Assembly: GCA_019722365.1 (NCBI GenBank)
Contig: JADFUC010001587.1
Span: 1-64,000, forward strand
Length of the DNA stretch: 64,000 nt
Direction: 5' to 3'
Source of the DNA: Lithospermum erythrorhizon
Lineage: Eukaryota; Streptophyta; Magnoliopsida; Boraginales; Boraginaceae
Of the stretch, positions 23,851 through 35,300 are shown one piece after another. The notes beneath the pieces were generated by a model. That model saw only the letters and a list, made by a program, of their open reading frames with translations, was not told where the DNA came from and did no database searches. The translations under genes and the position numbers were made by a program. The stretch's first letter is position 1; each line of letters starts with the position of its first letter.

Positions 23851-26784
23851 TCGCCTATTATAAATCTTTTTCTTAATGGCTTTCCAATAGCATGATAACC
23901 AGCGTCGCGTCGATAACTTTTCATGAAATGCGCTTAATCACAAGAGTTATCTCTATTGGCTATCTTTACGAGTATAGCTAATTACCGATATAATATACCA
24001 CTCAAACATACCATGACTCGACATATATCTAAGCGTCTCGCTAACTCGGCACTCTGCCTTCGGCCGGCAGCCGTAGTTCACAGCAAGTGCTACTCCCCGA
24101 TTGCTTAGTCATACAGCTCCCTATGACATCTAAATGTTTATTATCGAACATCCGTCGTATCATTTTCTTAATACTGACTAGGCGGCGTATATCTTAACTT
24201 TAGAGATAACTTAAGTGCGAGTTCTCTGCGCCCAAATTCTTTATTTAGTTTCTGAACATTCTGTAAATAATTGTCAACGTAGTGGTTAGATGGTAACCTA
24301 TATACTAACACGTTTGAATCAATTTTTCACTGTATATAAAATATCATCAACATAAATACATAGATTAGCATGAATGTTGGTTTATAATTTTTTATATCAA
24401 TGCTACCGTTCAAGTTATCTCAACCAATAACCCGACTCAACTTTTCATCCTTAAAGGATTACATAGGTGTGCAACCTAGGATCCACAAGAAATGGGATCA
24501 TATTACCAATAATCAACGAAACCTAATTAGAGCATAATTTCATCAAATGACATCTAGTATAATCGGCGCCCGTTCATAACCAAAAGCAAGTCATAAAGCA
24601 GTCTTCTGACACCATACTGAAAATTTAAACAACATGTCGAAATATGAATAAGACATATATATCTATCGAGACTACCTAATAGGTCCTTTAACAAGATTCA
24701 AAGAAGGTCTCGAGGCACTTAACATGTCAAGATATAATAGAAGGTCTCGATAAAGACACCTGGCTTGCCCCAGGGAGATAAATCATAGGGGCTTCAGCAA
24801 CTGACTATAACTGGTCGTCATTCTATCTCTCGTATCTCCCACAAAATATACCCTTACTTTCCCAATGCTGGCGTATACTCGATCGAAATTACTGCGGGAA
24901 TGGATCGATCGCTAATAACAACTGCTTATACCGTGGTATAAGGCGGCATCCAACGATGCCCATAGCCAGTGACAAGTAGATGCATGTTAGCATATGCAAG
25001 TATAAGGTCAGCATGACTGTCTGTAGCAAGTGATAATAGATCTCCAGCTAGCATATACGAGAGTATAAAATTAACGTAAACAATCGCATAGCAAAGCCAA
25101 TAGATCTACATGCTGCTTATACGAAGTATAAGTCAGCCTTGACAATGCACATAGCAAAGTGATAATAGATCCTCCACTTTTATACGTATAAGGCCAACAT
25201 CAACTGCACATAGCAAAGTGACAATGGATCTCCATATTTACACTTATACCCAGTATAAAGGCCAACACAACAATGCACATGTAAAGTGATAATAGATTCA
25301 GCTGCACTTAGCAGTATAAGGTCAATCACGTCGCATATCCTGCAAGGAAGGAGGTCGCTTTAACCCACAATCATCCCGATATAGGGTCGTGTTCTAATAT
25401 CAGGTAGCCTCAAAGTCACGCATAACTCCAACTGACACCTCTGAATAACTTCTCTACTCTGAGCAATATCCAAGCACACGCGCTAAAACATCTAGCGATC
25501 GCCGTCAATCATGACCGCCGTGAGGCTGGGGAAATACCAAAAGTGCGTGAGGCCGCGAGAAATATGATTGATAAGAATTCTACTTGAGTGCGACAAGGCC
25601 ACGGAGAAATACAACTTGATCGCAGGCAAAGATACGAATCAGTACCGACAAGACCCACGAGCCTTGAGCATGGGTTGAGAGTTTAAGGCTAGTACTACCT
25701 CGAAAGCGATCTTGACGCCACCCATGATATCATAACATGAATCGATTCACAACTATCTCAAAATATGATCATAATCACAATTATCTCGTAATATAAATCA
25801 TAATCACCCGATACACAAGTCAAAATGGTTCAGCTGACAAGCCGGGCAAAATATAGACATAATATATGAAGGGTTCCATTCGTGAGATTTGTACTCACCA
25901 GTTGTGATAGAAAGCGTCTGTCTAATCGATCCCGGTGCCTTTCCGCGTTCCGCGTCTAATCGAAACGCGAAAATATAATTTACTACTCGCTGACAATTTG
26001 TACTTATCTTACTTCGACTTTTGACCCGTTTAGTTACAATTTAACAACTTCAATATAGATTTCTAATTATGTTCAAAGATTATTAAAATGACAAATTTTA
26101 ACTATCACGGTAAATCCAGCAATCGATTCGATGCGCCTTGAAATACTAACATTTTGACAATTCCATTATTTAAAATCTTTAAAAGTCAATTTTCAACGTC
26201 CAAAATTCCCATCAAACACGATGTTTCAGCTCAAAGAATAATGATTTGGGCAAGAATCGGTGGGTAATAAATCAAATTACAAAAAGTCTAACTTCCGGAA
26301 GCGTCTCCCAAAATATTCAACAAGATCGAACCTTTTGCAGCAGAAGCAGCGGAAGCGATGAAAGAACAAAAAATTTGAGGTCCAAAGCTTGAGAGATGGA
26401 AGAGAAATCGAAAGAAATTTCAAGGGTGAGTGTTCCGTGATGAAGGAGAAGAAAGAGGATATACGATCCTTTCTCTTGAAACTTGGGTTGGTTATGGAGT
26501 TAATAGGTTGTGATAACTTTATATGGTGAGCCGTCAGTTTAATTGATCGATCTTGCAAGGTTTTAAACATACGGCAATCAAACTGACATAAGCATTTATA
26601 CACTCAAATTATATTACCACCCAAATATCATTACATTCAATTCTGACTTTAAAATTTTAAATACGAAATGTGTACTACCAACCGAGCCGATTCGTTGTAT
26701 TTTCAACTATTCTTGAAATTTTTAGTTTCTCTGAAATAATCCACCGAGCAACTAGTATAATATTAATGCAGACGGATTATTACA
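23851..26784. mobile_element. Right part of the outer Ty3/gypsy-type LTR
   Basis: It resumes directly after the inner element's target duplication and ends GGATTATTACA at 26784, the same kind of end as the inner LTRs. Its later part aligns with the partial LTR at 62424-64000: both have ACAACTATC, ATAATCACAATTATCTC, GAGATTTTGTACTCACC-like and AAAGCGT steps. Joined with 13494-13989 it makes an LTR of about 3.4 kb. No internal domain follows, so it may be a solo LTR. I could not find a convincing outer target duplication. Confidence 0.5.
24900..25330. repeat. LTR minisatellite, about 60-bp unit, five to six copies
   Basis: Each unit has a CATAGCAAAGTGATAATAGAT segment, a TTATAC step and AGTATAAGGYCAAC. 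The core AGTATAAGG is shared with the shorter-unit arrays in the inner LTRs at 14740 and 22010, so the unit was built up differently in each lineage. Confidence 0.7.
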
Positions 26785-26899
26785 AAATTAAACCACAAAT
26801 GGGTTCAACCCAGGCTAAAAACATGGTTTGAAAAATTACAGATAGAACTTCGTCCCCGAATTATTAAATACACTATGGCGGCTCCTACTCGATAGCAAA

Positions 26900-27260
26900 A
26901 ATGGCTTTAGGTAACATTCGCATGTAACACTTTTAATAATTAAAAATTGGCGAGTGCGTAGGTAAAAACTATGGAACACTTTTCTAAAAATAGGTAACAT
27001 TTAAGGTATCACTTTTTTGTGGTACATACTTTAGGTATCCTTCATGTAACACTTTAAAAATAGGTAATATTTTTAAGGTATCACTTTTTGTGTTACATAG
27101 TTTGTATATCCTTTCGATGCTTTCTTTTACATAATGAGTAACATTTAAGGTATCACTTTATGTGTTACATAATTTATGTAACACTTAATCTAACACTTTC
27201 GAGAGAAATGTGTAACATTAAGTTATCCCTTTTTTGAAGTTCTGATACTAATATTGTAAC
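26900..27260 (+). repeat. Array of GTAACAC / GGTATCAC motifs (left)
   Basis: Variants of TGTAACACTTTT, GGTAACATTTAAGG and GGTATCACTTTTTGTG recur more than ten times in 360 bp. The complementary motif, AAAGTGTTAC, is clustered at 30890-31230. Inverted arrays of short motifs near the ends are typical of CACTA and some other DNA transposons. I found no terminal repeats. Confidence 0.5.
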
Positions 27261-27785
27261 ACATTAAAATATATATAATAAATATATATTAAATTCAACG
27301 TTTAGCAAAATAAACTCATCTAACAAAAATTATTAATGATTAATTTATATAATGTGATATCTTCTAAGTAAATAACTTGTTCGGAATCTCGAAAGTCTTC
27401 CATTTGCAAAAAATTAACGTGGATTCGAAGACCCCTACATGACTATTATTTTAATTCCCCCGCCCAACCTTATATATATATACGCTACGCTTAAACATTA
27501 ACAATATAATCGAAATTGGGTAGTTTACCCACTGAGCTCCAAATACTACAATTCTGACTATGGGGTTAAAGTAAATTTACTATCCTTTTGTTTGGTGGGT
27601 ATGTGAATAACAACTCAATTAATTTTGTTGAACACTTACCATTTTGAATTGGAGTTAGTAGGAAATAATGTTCGAAAGATGATTGGTTAAGGTAGCATAC
27701 TTAAAAATTTAAAAAATTAAATATTAAATAGAAGTGTAATAGAAAAATAAATATCAAATAGAAGTGTATCATATCAAAGGCTTAA

Positions 27786-27975
27786 AGTGTTTACAAAATA
27801 TTTTGAACCCCCAGACACCCAGCCTTGTGTATACAGCGCTCAAATATTATTTTTTTAGCTAAATGACAATTTGTATCCTAATGAGCTTCATTAACTATTA
27901 CAACGACAAATAGGGAGGTAAAATAGTCGTTCGTCCACTAGCCCGTATTGTTTGGGTGTGTGTAACTCTTGAGCC
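27786..27975. repeat. Dispersed repeat, copy 1
   Basis: It aligns with 32025-32200. Shared blocks are ATTTTGAACCCCCAG, an AAATAGGGRGGTAAAATAGT-like block and TGGTGTGTGTAAC-like sequence. The second copy lies directly upstream of the PIG-O start. Confidence 0.4.
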
Positions 27976-28924
27976 CAAAACGCCCTCTTAGTCGGTTGCT
28001 TTTTCAACCATCAACTCTCTCCCAAGTCCCCACTGTAAAGGTTTTAAATGAGCAAAGTTCGATTGATTCGAGGTATTGGCTGGAAATATTTCGATTCGGA
28101 GTTAAAACAAGTGAAAATCAAACTTAGAGGAATGTTTGAGTTTAAACTCAATCCATTTAAGCTAAACACCTGATAAAGAACCCCTCCTGCAGGCCCAATT
28201 GCCCAATTACATAATAAACATAAACGGACCCCCTTCCCATTTACACATAAGCAGAAACAGAAAAATAGGAGGGAAGGGGAAGAGGATAAAATTAGGGGAT
28301 GGCAGCAATTAAATTGAGGAAGAATGGAGGTATCTGCTAATCGAAAGCCTTTCTTTTATGAATGATCCCATCATTTTAACCAATGAAGCAACAACTTGTT
28401 TAACAATCTCGATTTACTATTTTTTAATTGTTGTACTCATTACTCAGTGATGATTCAATTGCTTTAACCACACTGAAATTTAACTGATTTGTTAATGGAT
28501 TGATTCTCTTTAGAATTTATATTCAAATTTTGTCACTTATTTTGAGTTTTGGTGATGGCTTTATGAGTCTTTGATTCTATAGATTGATAAGATGAAAGCT
28601 GTTCATCAGAATTCAGTGTTAAGTGATGTGGACTTCTTTTTGTGTATTAGTTCTTTGAGAATCTTTCTCATTTTCTTATCATGTTTTATGTGGAAAATCA
28701 TTGGCCTTTGATCTGAGAGTAAACAATTACAATATGGGATGGTATTGATTTTCCATGTCCATAATTGGCTTAACCGGGGATATTTTGAACTATTTTGTTG
28801 TTGTTTAGCTGAATGAAGTTATGGCTTTCAAATTGCGATTTGATGTTGTTATTAATAACTATACTTAGAGGAAAATACACTAAATTACCCAAGTCTTTGT
28901 TTAATGTTTTCATTTTGTATGCCC

Positions 28925-29095
28925 CAATGATGTGAATAGCGCCGCTATAGCGGAAAAAAGCAAGAGCGTCAGCGGTGGAATTCGCTATTGGTCATAGCGT
29001 AAGCGGTCCCTTCTGGGGTTTGGCCCGTATAAGCGCTTGTATTCTCCGATATAGCCACGTGTCCTTGTTTGCGGCTAGATGAAGCGGGAGTTTAA
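28925..29095. mobile_element. AGCG-rich segment resembling hAT-type MITE sequence
   Basis: GCCGCTATAGCGG, a CATAGCGTAAGCGG-like run and GATATAGCCACG give a cluster of short AGCG motifs like those in non-autonomous plant hAT elements. No ends were defined. The rest of 27.98-30.88 kb shows nothing else I can name. Confidence 0.3.
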
Positions 29096-30889
29096 ATTTT
29101 TTGTCCCAAATTAAGCCTTTGCCTTAGTCTATTTGACTTTCCGCCCCAAATCATACCCCAGCGTCACGCCGTCGATCCTCAATTTCGCCGCCGCCGTGGT
29201 GGGCTTCTTCAGCTTTGTCAATTCACTTCGGGTAACTTTCTTTCTTGTTTTTTCTTGTTTTTTATGGTTTCTGTTTTTTTGATAATTCGTTTTTATTAAT
29301 TTGATATATAATAGTGATAATGTGATATAATGATATTGATATATATATATATTTCTTAGTTGATTAATATTACATTTTAATTACTATTTTTTGACGTATT
29401 ATTAATTAATTAATTTTATATTTTAACTATTGTTTGTATTAGTTTTAACTTTTAATAGAATATTACATTTTAACTATTGCTTGTATTAATTATGTGCCCG
29501 AGGAGTTGGAAAATGATGATTATTGATGCTTGTTTGTCTTTTCGATTGTATTAGAGGATATTTTTTTTATGCATGTTTGTCGGATAATCTTTAATTATGC
29601 ACGTTTGCCTTTCAAATTATTGTTGAATGTTATTTGATGTTATAAACATGGAAGAATTTAACTAGTACATGTTTACAAGTATTACTAATTTTGTGTCATA
29701 TATCTATATAAATATGTCATATGACTCAGAAAAAATACCGGCGTCGCAACGCGGCTTGTATTGCGCCGACTTTTGAACTGTAGAAGACGGACGGCAATTA
29801 ACAACTTTGTGGTATGCCACATGAAGCGGCAATAATTGTATACGATTGAATTATTAAATTATATATCTGCTTTGTGATTGTGATTGTTGTCAGGAAGTAG
29901 TATCGATTTTGGTATGTAGCGATTATGGTAGTATCGATTAACACAGTGCTTGTGGGTAGTGTCGAGTTGTATCCAGAGTTAAGGTAGTATAGGATTCTTT
30001 TGGTATTGTTTCCGCTTAATGACCGATATGATTTTCCACTGACCTCCAGTATCTGTATGGCTGCAATGTGATGGTATGCTCACTTATGAGAAAACTTTAG
30101 ATATTATCCTCTTGAATAATGAATATGGAACTTGTTTGTAGAACTGGCAGGTACCATTATTCTTTTCGGTAAGTAGTATTAGTAATATGTGCAGTCAGTT
30201 CGTGAAAGTCCATTGTATCTGGGTCGATTTCATGAGGTGCACTTTGTATAGAATACTGTTCACGATTGCTTGCTCGTGGCGTTGTTGGTGTAGGATGAGT
30301 CTTTGTTTTCCTACGTAGTTTACCTTGGAGCTGCTAGAGATTAGATTTCGTTATGAAATCTCGTCCTTCTTGTATATGATTGATCATTATAGATCATTTG
30401 ACCTCGATATTTAATCCTATCACGTTGATGAAGATGATGACGGTGAGTGGTAGTAATTTCTTAATTCGAAAATTTGGCTTGCTGAATGTACAAATGTTAG
30501 ATGGTATATGAAGATATATAGAAAATAAAAACATCTTATTCTTGTGATTATCGATAATAAATGAGAATTGAAGATACATACAAACACATGGTTGCTTAAT
30601 TATAGGGAGCTATTTTTTATATTTGCAATAGACAACTTTGAAGTTTATTTTTTATTCGGTTATTGAATTTTCAATAATGTGTTTGACATACTATGAATTA
30701 TATCTTATTATTGGATTATTTGAATAAGTTAATTATAATTTATCAATATATTTTTTGTTATTTATTCATATATGATAAAATGTTTCTTGGTTTTCATAAT
30801 AATGATAATTATTAATCATAATAATAATACTTGAGTGTTATTTAATAATGAACAACGTGTTCGTAAGGTAAGTAAATATATAATTGAAA

Positions 30890-31230
30890 GTGTTCTTAAG
30901 ATATTTAAAAATGTTCCTAATAATAAAAAGTGATACATGTAATCGAATGAGTATTCTTTAAAGAAATTTAGAGATATAATGATACTAATAGTAAAATAGT
31001 GTTACTTAAGCAAATTTGGGCATATCTAAAAAGTGTGTTACTAATTGTAAAATAGTGTTCTGATAATTGTTCTTTAAAAAATTTGGAGATATCTGAAAGT
31101 GTTATTAAGTAAAATATGTTACTTAACAAATTTTGTAACTGCTTCAAAAGTGTTATAAAATTTTTTCTACAAAGTGATACATAAGATGAGCTTTTCATAA
31201 ACACGTATTAAAGTGTTACGGAATTGATCC
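30890..31230 (-). repeat. Array of AAAGTGTTAC motifs (right)
   Basis: GTGTTACTTAAG, AAAGTGTTATTAAG, AAAAGTGTTATAAAA and AAAGTGTTACGG recur across 340 bp. They are the reverse complement of the left array at 26900-27260. The two arrays bracket about 3.6 kb of non-coding DNA. Confidence 0.5.
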
Positions 31231-32024
31231 AAAGTAATGCCCAAGAGTATAGATGCAGCAGGCGAAGTATCGCCCCAAAGTGTTCTGCAAATTTTATAGT
31301 GATAGTTTAAACCATTTATGTATCGACTTTATGGGTGTTATCAAAGTCGTTTTTCTCTTGAATGTTGGACTGAAATGTTCAAAATACAATTACAACTTCA
31401 TAACAAAAACAACTCTCTCATATTAAACGTTATTTTCTCAAAATACAATTCAATAACTATTAATTAGTATGGTATTTAATCAACAAACTTCCAACTTAGC
31501 ATTGTATATTATCATTATTTTAATAATTATGTATAATATTTTCCGTGTCAGTTAATTTGTAATGCCGAAATCGATTGAGCAATAAAATTAAGGTTTGGCT
31601 TGTCGGTTGGAAAGGCTCTTATGTGCCGCTTAAATAGTGTTTTTGATGAGATTCATTCATAAAGGCAATTCAATGGACTTATTTGAGGGTCCATTGGCGT
31701 GCATCCGATGAGGAATTGAACCTACAATTTCTGGAATTGGGTTGGTATGCTTAGTTCAACCGTGGATCTTCTTGAAGTCCTCGTACATGGTGAATAATCA
31801 AATTCAATTGAATTGATTGAAATCTTTAGGATAAATCAATCCAATTTAGCAAATATCAATGTTGGATAAGCGTCATAGTAAATGATATTTAGAAGAATGG
31901 CATCATAAGCGAAATCTGATTTTTGAATTGAAAGAGATATTGAGATCAAGAATTCTGCTATTTCTTAAATTCTTAGACCCAATTCAATTACGTAGGATCT
32001 TTCATTTATATTTTTCACCAAGAG

Positions 32025-32200
32025 CGTTTTATAAAATTATTTGAACCCCCCAGCCAGCGCTTTGGGTATCTAAACTTTCACGCCAAAGGCGAAATGATTA
32101 TTTGCCGCTTGAATATAATTTCATAATTCACTACGGTTAAATAGGGGACAAAATAGTACTTTCATCCAAAGAAAACACTGTGTTATGGTGTGTATATAAC
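32025..32200. repeat. Dispersed repeat, copy 2, upstream of PIG-O
   Basis: The direct counterpart of 27786-27975. It lies about 110-290 bp before the ATG of the PIG-O gene, so it could overlap that promoter. No TATA element could be assigned with confidence. Confidence 0.4.
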
Positions 32201-32314
32201 ACCGAATCGAATTTCAAATAAAAAACAGGCTCGATAAGATCCATCGATTTCAAATTAAAGTACGATCGAACTTCCTTTGAAATCAATTTACCCCCCTCCC
32301 CTCTAGCTACAACC

Positions 32315-35300
32315 ATGGTACGATGGTGGGCATTGTTAATGTTTATGGGAATAACATTAGTTCATGTATTGGGGATATTAATATTCACACGTGGGTTTCT
32401 GCTAACGCGTACGGAGTTGTCTGAATACAGTAAATGTTCAGACATTCAAACATCTCCTTGTAATAATGATGACACGTGTTGGACTAAACCGGCAGTTGAT
32501 CGCCTCGTCATCATCGTTTTCGATGCGTTAAGGTTCTTCTCATTCTCACTCTCCTTTTTCGTATTTATGTAAAAACGGGTATTGAATTCCGAATCAGGAC
32601 GCTTGTTATTACAGTATATGGATGGTTATTAGGTGATTTTAACTCTCTAGTAATAACTCGAGACCGATAGCGGTAAATTTCACTCTAGAGTAATAATAAT
32701 ATTGGAGGTGGTGTTCACTCTCGGTAATATCTAAATAAGAATATGTATCCTGGCGGTGATGTTTCACTACAGTTAATATCGTGTTCACTCTCGATAATAT
32801 CGTAGAATAATATCCCCACGGCGGTGATGTTCCTCGTGATTAATATCTCGTGACCATTAGGTGATTTTCATTCTCGAGTAATATTCCGGGGCCGGTGATG
32901 TTCAACTCGAGTAATATCTCGTGGCCATTAGTGATGTTCCCTCTCGAGTAATATTCCATGGGCATTATGCGATTTTAACTGTCGAGTAATATCCTGTGGC
33001 CATTAGGTGATGGTCACTCTCGAGTGAGTAATATTCTGTGGAGATTAGGTGATTTTCATTCTCGAGTAATATCCCGTGTTTGCACTCTTTCTTGATTTGG
33101 CCTAGTTAGTTTTTGCAGGAATTTATGGTCTATTTTGTAAATTTGTTGTATATACTCCCAAAAAGATTGTCGGGTTTTGAACTTGATGGTTGAATCTTTA
33201 AATTTTGAGCTCAGAATATATTTAGTGATAGTAATTTACTGTTAAAGGGGTAATTTCGATACGAATCAAATGATAGTAATTTAATGTTAAAGTCGTAGTT
33301 TCGATACGAATCAAGGTTATGTGAGTTAATTAAGGCTCTAAAGTTTTTAATGTGAACTCAGAATATTTTTTTATTGATGTTGCATAGTATTTGGTGAAAA
33401 TATATTAAAAGAGTAGTATTTTTAATGTAATTTACTGTTAAAGGGGCTATTTTGGTGCAAATCAAAGTTATGTGATGTCACGATCTTTTCGGGATGGTTA
33501 TAGTATATGTGAAGATGAATGGACTTTTATTAATCCAGGTATATTGGGTTTAGTAAAAGCTTTTTTGGTGACAATTTTCATGTTCAATAGCTCAATTGGA
33601 AAATGTTCAACTTGACAGCATTTTGGTATTTTCTATTGCTGATAGTTGGTAATTTATTGGCTTGTATGCTTGTTTAGGTAATCGTTGCTGGTGTTTGCTA
33701 TATGAATTTGTAGATTAAATGCAATCTTTTGATCTCTTCTGATAGGTTTGATTTCGTAGCTCCGAGTTCCTTTTTTGAAGGCAAGTACTTTGAGTTAGTT
33801 TACTTCTCCCTTTTGCATTGAATACTGGTTTTCATTTTTCTTATGAAACTTTGATGTTTGAAATGAAGTTGCCTTTCTTGAATGTCTATTCTGGGCTATT
33901 GAATTTTTTTTATATATGTTTCTATGGTGGTTCTTTAATTTTGTAATTATCATATATAGAGAAAAAGCCATGGATGGACAAATTTCATGTGATGCATAAA
34001 TTGGCAACTCAGCAAGGAAGATCTGCTCAGATTTTCAAAGCTATAGAAGATCCCCCCACCACAAGTTTGCAACGCCTAAAAGGCTTGACAACTGGAGGGC
34101 TTCCAACTTTCATTGATGTAGGGAATAGTTTTGGTGCCCCAGCTATTCTTGAAGACAACTTGATACATCGGTTAGTTCAAAGTGGAAAGCGAGTGGTGAT
34201 GATGGGTGATGATACCTGGATCCAATTGTTTCCAGATCATTTTAACACTTCTTTTCCGTTTCCCTCTTTCAACGTGAAAGATCTTGATACAGTTGACAGT
34301 GGTTGCATTGATAACTTGCTGCCCTCCTTGTACAGAGATGATTGGGATGTGCTTATAGCTCTTTTTCTTGGTGTGGTATGTCTATAATCTGCATTTATAT
34401 GTATACCCAGGTCTCAATTTTCAATCTCCAAATCCTTAGCAATCTGCGGTACTTATACCTAAAACTTCAGTGCCAATACTTTATATATGTTTTTCTTGTT
34501 GCTGCCAATATAGGTAATTGAGAAGTGGAACATAGTTAATTAAATTTCGCCAATGATGTGTATTCATATTCTTTAAGAGTCTGATAGCTAGCTGTTACAT
34601 TGATGAAATTGTTACCTGCACTGTTACATGTTTCAGGACCATGCTGGGCATATATTTGGTGTTCACTCTGCCCCAATGATAGATAAATTGGAGCAGTATA
34701 ATGGAGTGGTTGATGAATAGAAATCTAATTTTCATAATTTAGCTATATTTTTCATTTTAAATTGTTGGTTGCATATATTAAGTGGTGATCAGACTTGCAC
34801 TAGTTTGACGTTGAATGTCATTGTCGTTGTCCAGTACAGTGTGAAGTATTAGCACCATACCTATACCATTTCACTACTGATGATTTCTTTTTAGTACTCT
34901 CTATTGTGTAGGTCACAAGTCTCTGAATTTCATTCTCTCTTGATATCTAATGATTGCTTGTTTACTTCAGCGTGTTGTTGAAGCAATGAAGACCCAGAGT
35001 GGGCCAGGTGGCTTACATGAAAATTCTTTGCTTCTTGTGATGGGTGATCATGGACAAACTCTCAATGGTGATCATGGTGGAGGGACTGCTGAGGAGGTGT
35101 GATTCTCACTTATTGCCTTTACTTAATTTTATAATTATATAACCTGTTTAAATGAAAGAAGTGAAAACAACAATATGCAGGTTGAGACAGCAATGTTTGC
35201 AATGAGTACGAAGAAGCCTACGCCTTACTTGCCTTTGGAAGTTGATAACTCAAACTGCCGTTCAAATGTGGTATAATGTACTATTACTCATGAACATTAT

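Noticed and set aside
14740..25330. Regularly spaced short repeats that could suggest a CRISPR-like array
   Set aside because: Unit length and spacing are irregular, the units lie inside plant LTRs, and there are no cas genes.
28299..28329. Possible first exon MAAIKLRKNG followed by GT at 28330
   Set aside because: Only ten codons, with no second exon or homology found downstream. The start context is plausible but unsupported.
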